21,103 nt of DNA from Smithellaceae bacterium (lineage in GTDB: Bacteria > Desulfobacterota > Syntrophia > Syntrophales > Smithellaceae): assembly GCA_028701435.1 (NCBI GenBank), contig JAQVQT010000007.1, positions 1 through 21,103 on the forward strand, read 5' to 3'. Position 1 is the stretch's first letter. The number at the start of each line of letters is the position of its first letter. Below the pieces are notes generated by a model. The model was not told the DNA's origin, made no database searches, and saw only the letters and a list, made by a program, of their open reading frames with translations. This document shows positions 20,421 through 21,103 of this stretch, piece after piece. The position numbers and the translations under genes were made by a program.

Positions 20421-21103
20421 ATGGAATCGAACAGCATTATCCGGCTCAATCATGTGAACTTTTACTATGGTGTCAGCCGCGCACTGACGGACATCTCCAT
20501 GACCTTCGGCAAGAATAAAGTCACCGCGCTCATCGGGCCGTCCGGATGCGGCAAGTCCACGCTGCTGCGGCTTTTAAACCGCATGAACGACTTGATTGAC
20601 GGGACAAGGGTTGAAGGCGAAATTCTTTTTGAAGATAAAAATATTTACGCGCCGGATGTTGATCCGGTGGAAATCCGCCGCAAGATCGGCATGGTTTTTC
20701 AAAAGCCCAATCCCTTTCCGAAGACGATTTACAACAATATCGCCTACGGCCCGAAGCTGAACGGGGTTTCCGGCGCCGAGATGGATATGCTGGTGGAGCA
20801 GAGCCTGAAGCAGGCGGTTTTGTGGGATGAGGCCAAGGATGTTTTAAATAAATCCGCCATGAATCTTTCCGGCGGCCAGCAGCAGAGGCTGTGCATCGCG
20901 CGGGCTTTGGCGATGAAACCGGACATTCTGCTGATGGACGAACCCACCTCGGCGCTGGATCCGATTTCCACCGCCAAAATCGAAGAGCTGATCGAAGAGC
21001 TGAAGAAGGATTATACGATTATTATTGTGACGCATAATATGCAGCAGGCGGCCCGCATCTCCGATGAAACCGCTTTCTTTTATCTGGGGAATTTGATTGA
21101 ATA
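20421..21103 (+). CDS. pstB: Phosphate ABC transporter ATP-binding protein PstB (partial, runs off the right edge)
   Basis: Translation from the ATG at 20421 stays open for 227 codons to the window end. PstB proteins have about 250-260 residues, so roughly 25-35 are missing. The ATPase motifs are all present: Walker A GPSGCGKST (residues 39-47), Q-loop Q94, ABC signature LSGGQQQR (149-156), Walker B ILLMDE (169-174) and H-loop histidine H205. PstB-specific stretches are LLNRMNDLIDGTRVEGEI and GMVFQKPNPFPKTIYNNIAYG. It begins two bases after pstA, with GGTGGTAGGA as ribosome-binding site. It supplies ATP energy to PstCA. phoU would be expected next, outside the window. Confidence 0.96.
   Translation, partial: MESNSIIRLNHVNFYYGVSRALTDISMTFGKNKVTALIGPSGCGKSTLLRLLNRMNDLIDGTRVEGEILFEDKNIYAPDVDPVEIRRKIGMVFQKPNPFPKTIYNNIAYGPKLNGVSGAEMDMLVEQSLKQAVLWDEAKDVLNKSAMNLSGGQQQRLCIARALAMKPDILLMDEPTSALDPISTAKIEELIEELKKDYTIIIVTHNMQQAARISDETAFFYLGNLIE

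Overview
This window is an almost complete bacterial ribosomal-protein supercluster (S10, spc and alpha operons joined end to end), followed by a phosphate-starvation (Pho/Pst) locus. All genes read on the + strand. Gene order, porin type and protein character suggest a Desulfobacterota (former Deltaproteobacteria) organism, perhaps near Syntrophales. This is inferred from family resemblance, since no search could be run. Base composition is moderate (roughly 50-55 % GC by eye) and looks uniform. I saw no mobile element, CRISPR array, tRNA or rRNA.

Layout. Bases 1-24 are the last codons of an elongation factor Tu gene. From 46 to 14691 lie rpsJ, rplC, rplD, rplW, rplB, rpsS, rplV, rpsC, rplP, rpmC, rpsQ, rplN, rplX, rplE, rpsN, rpsH, rplF, rplR, rpsE, rpmD, rplO, secY, map, infA, rpmJ, rpsM, rpsK, rpsD, rpoA and rplQ. 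The gene set and order are the classical ones, except that no adenylate kinase gene sits between secY and map. Spacing is tight, with overlaps at rplD/rplW and rplP/rpmC. A strong Rho-independent terminator closes the cluster at 14706-14740. Nine of its genes start with GTG or TTG. A small EF-Tu domain-2-like protein gene (14803-15063) stands alone just after the terminator.

The 325-base gap 15064-15388 is the most structured non-coding stretch. It holds a long imperfect hairpin, a 20-base copy of the start of phoB (a probable response-regulator remnant), and three 7-base repeats spaced 11 bases apart that form a PHO box. Downstream come an outer-membrane porin-like gene (15389-16750), a strong terminator, the response regulator gene phoB (16853-17551), a second PHO box, and pstS, pstC, pstA and pstB. 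pstB runs off the right edge. A perfect 13-bp hairpin lies between pstS and pstC.

How it works together. The first two thirds make ribosomal proteins, the RNA polymerase alpha subunit, the Sec channel, IF-1 and methionine aminopeptidase. The last third is a phosphate-scavenging module: PhoB would activate the porin gene and pst promoters when phosphate is low, the porin would pass solutes across the outer membrane, PstS would bind phosphate in the periplasm, and PstCAB would import it. The sensor kinase PhoR and the modulator PhoU are not in the window. I found no clearly new defence or metabolic system. The best leads are the PHO-controlled porin of unassigned family and the structured gap before it.
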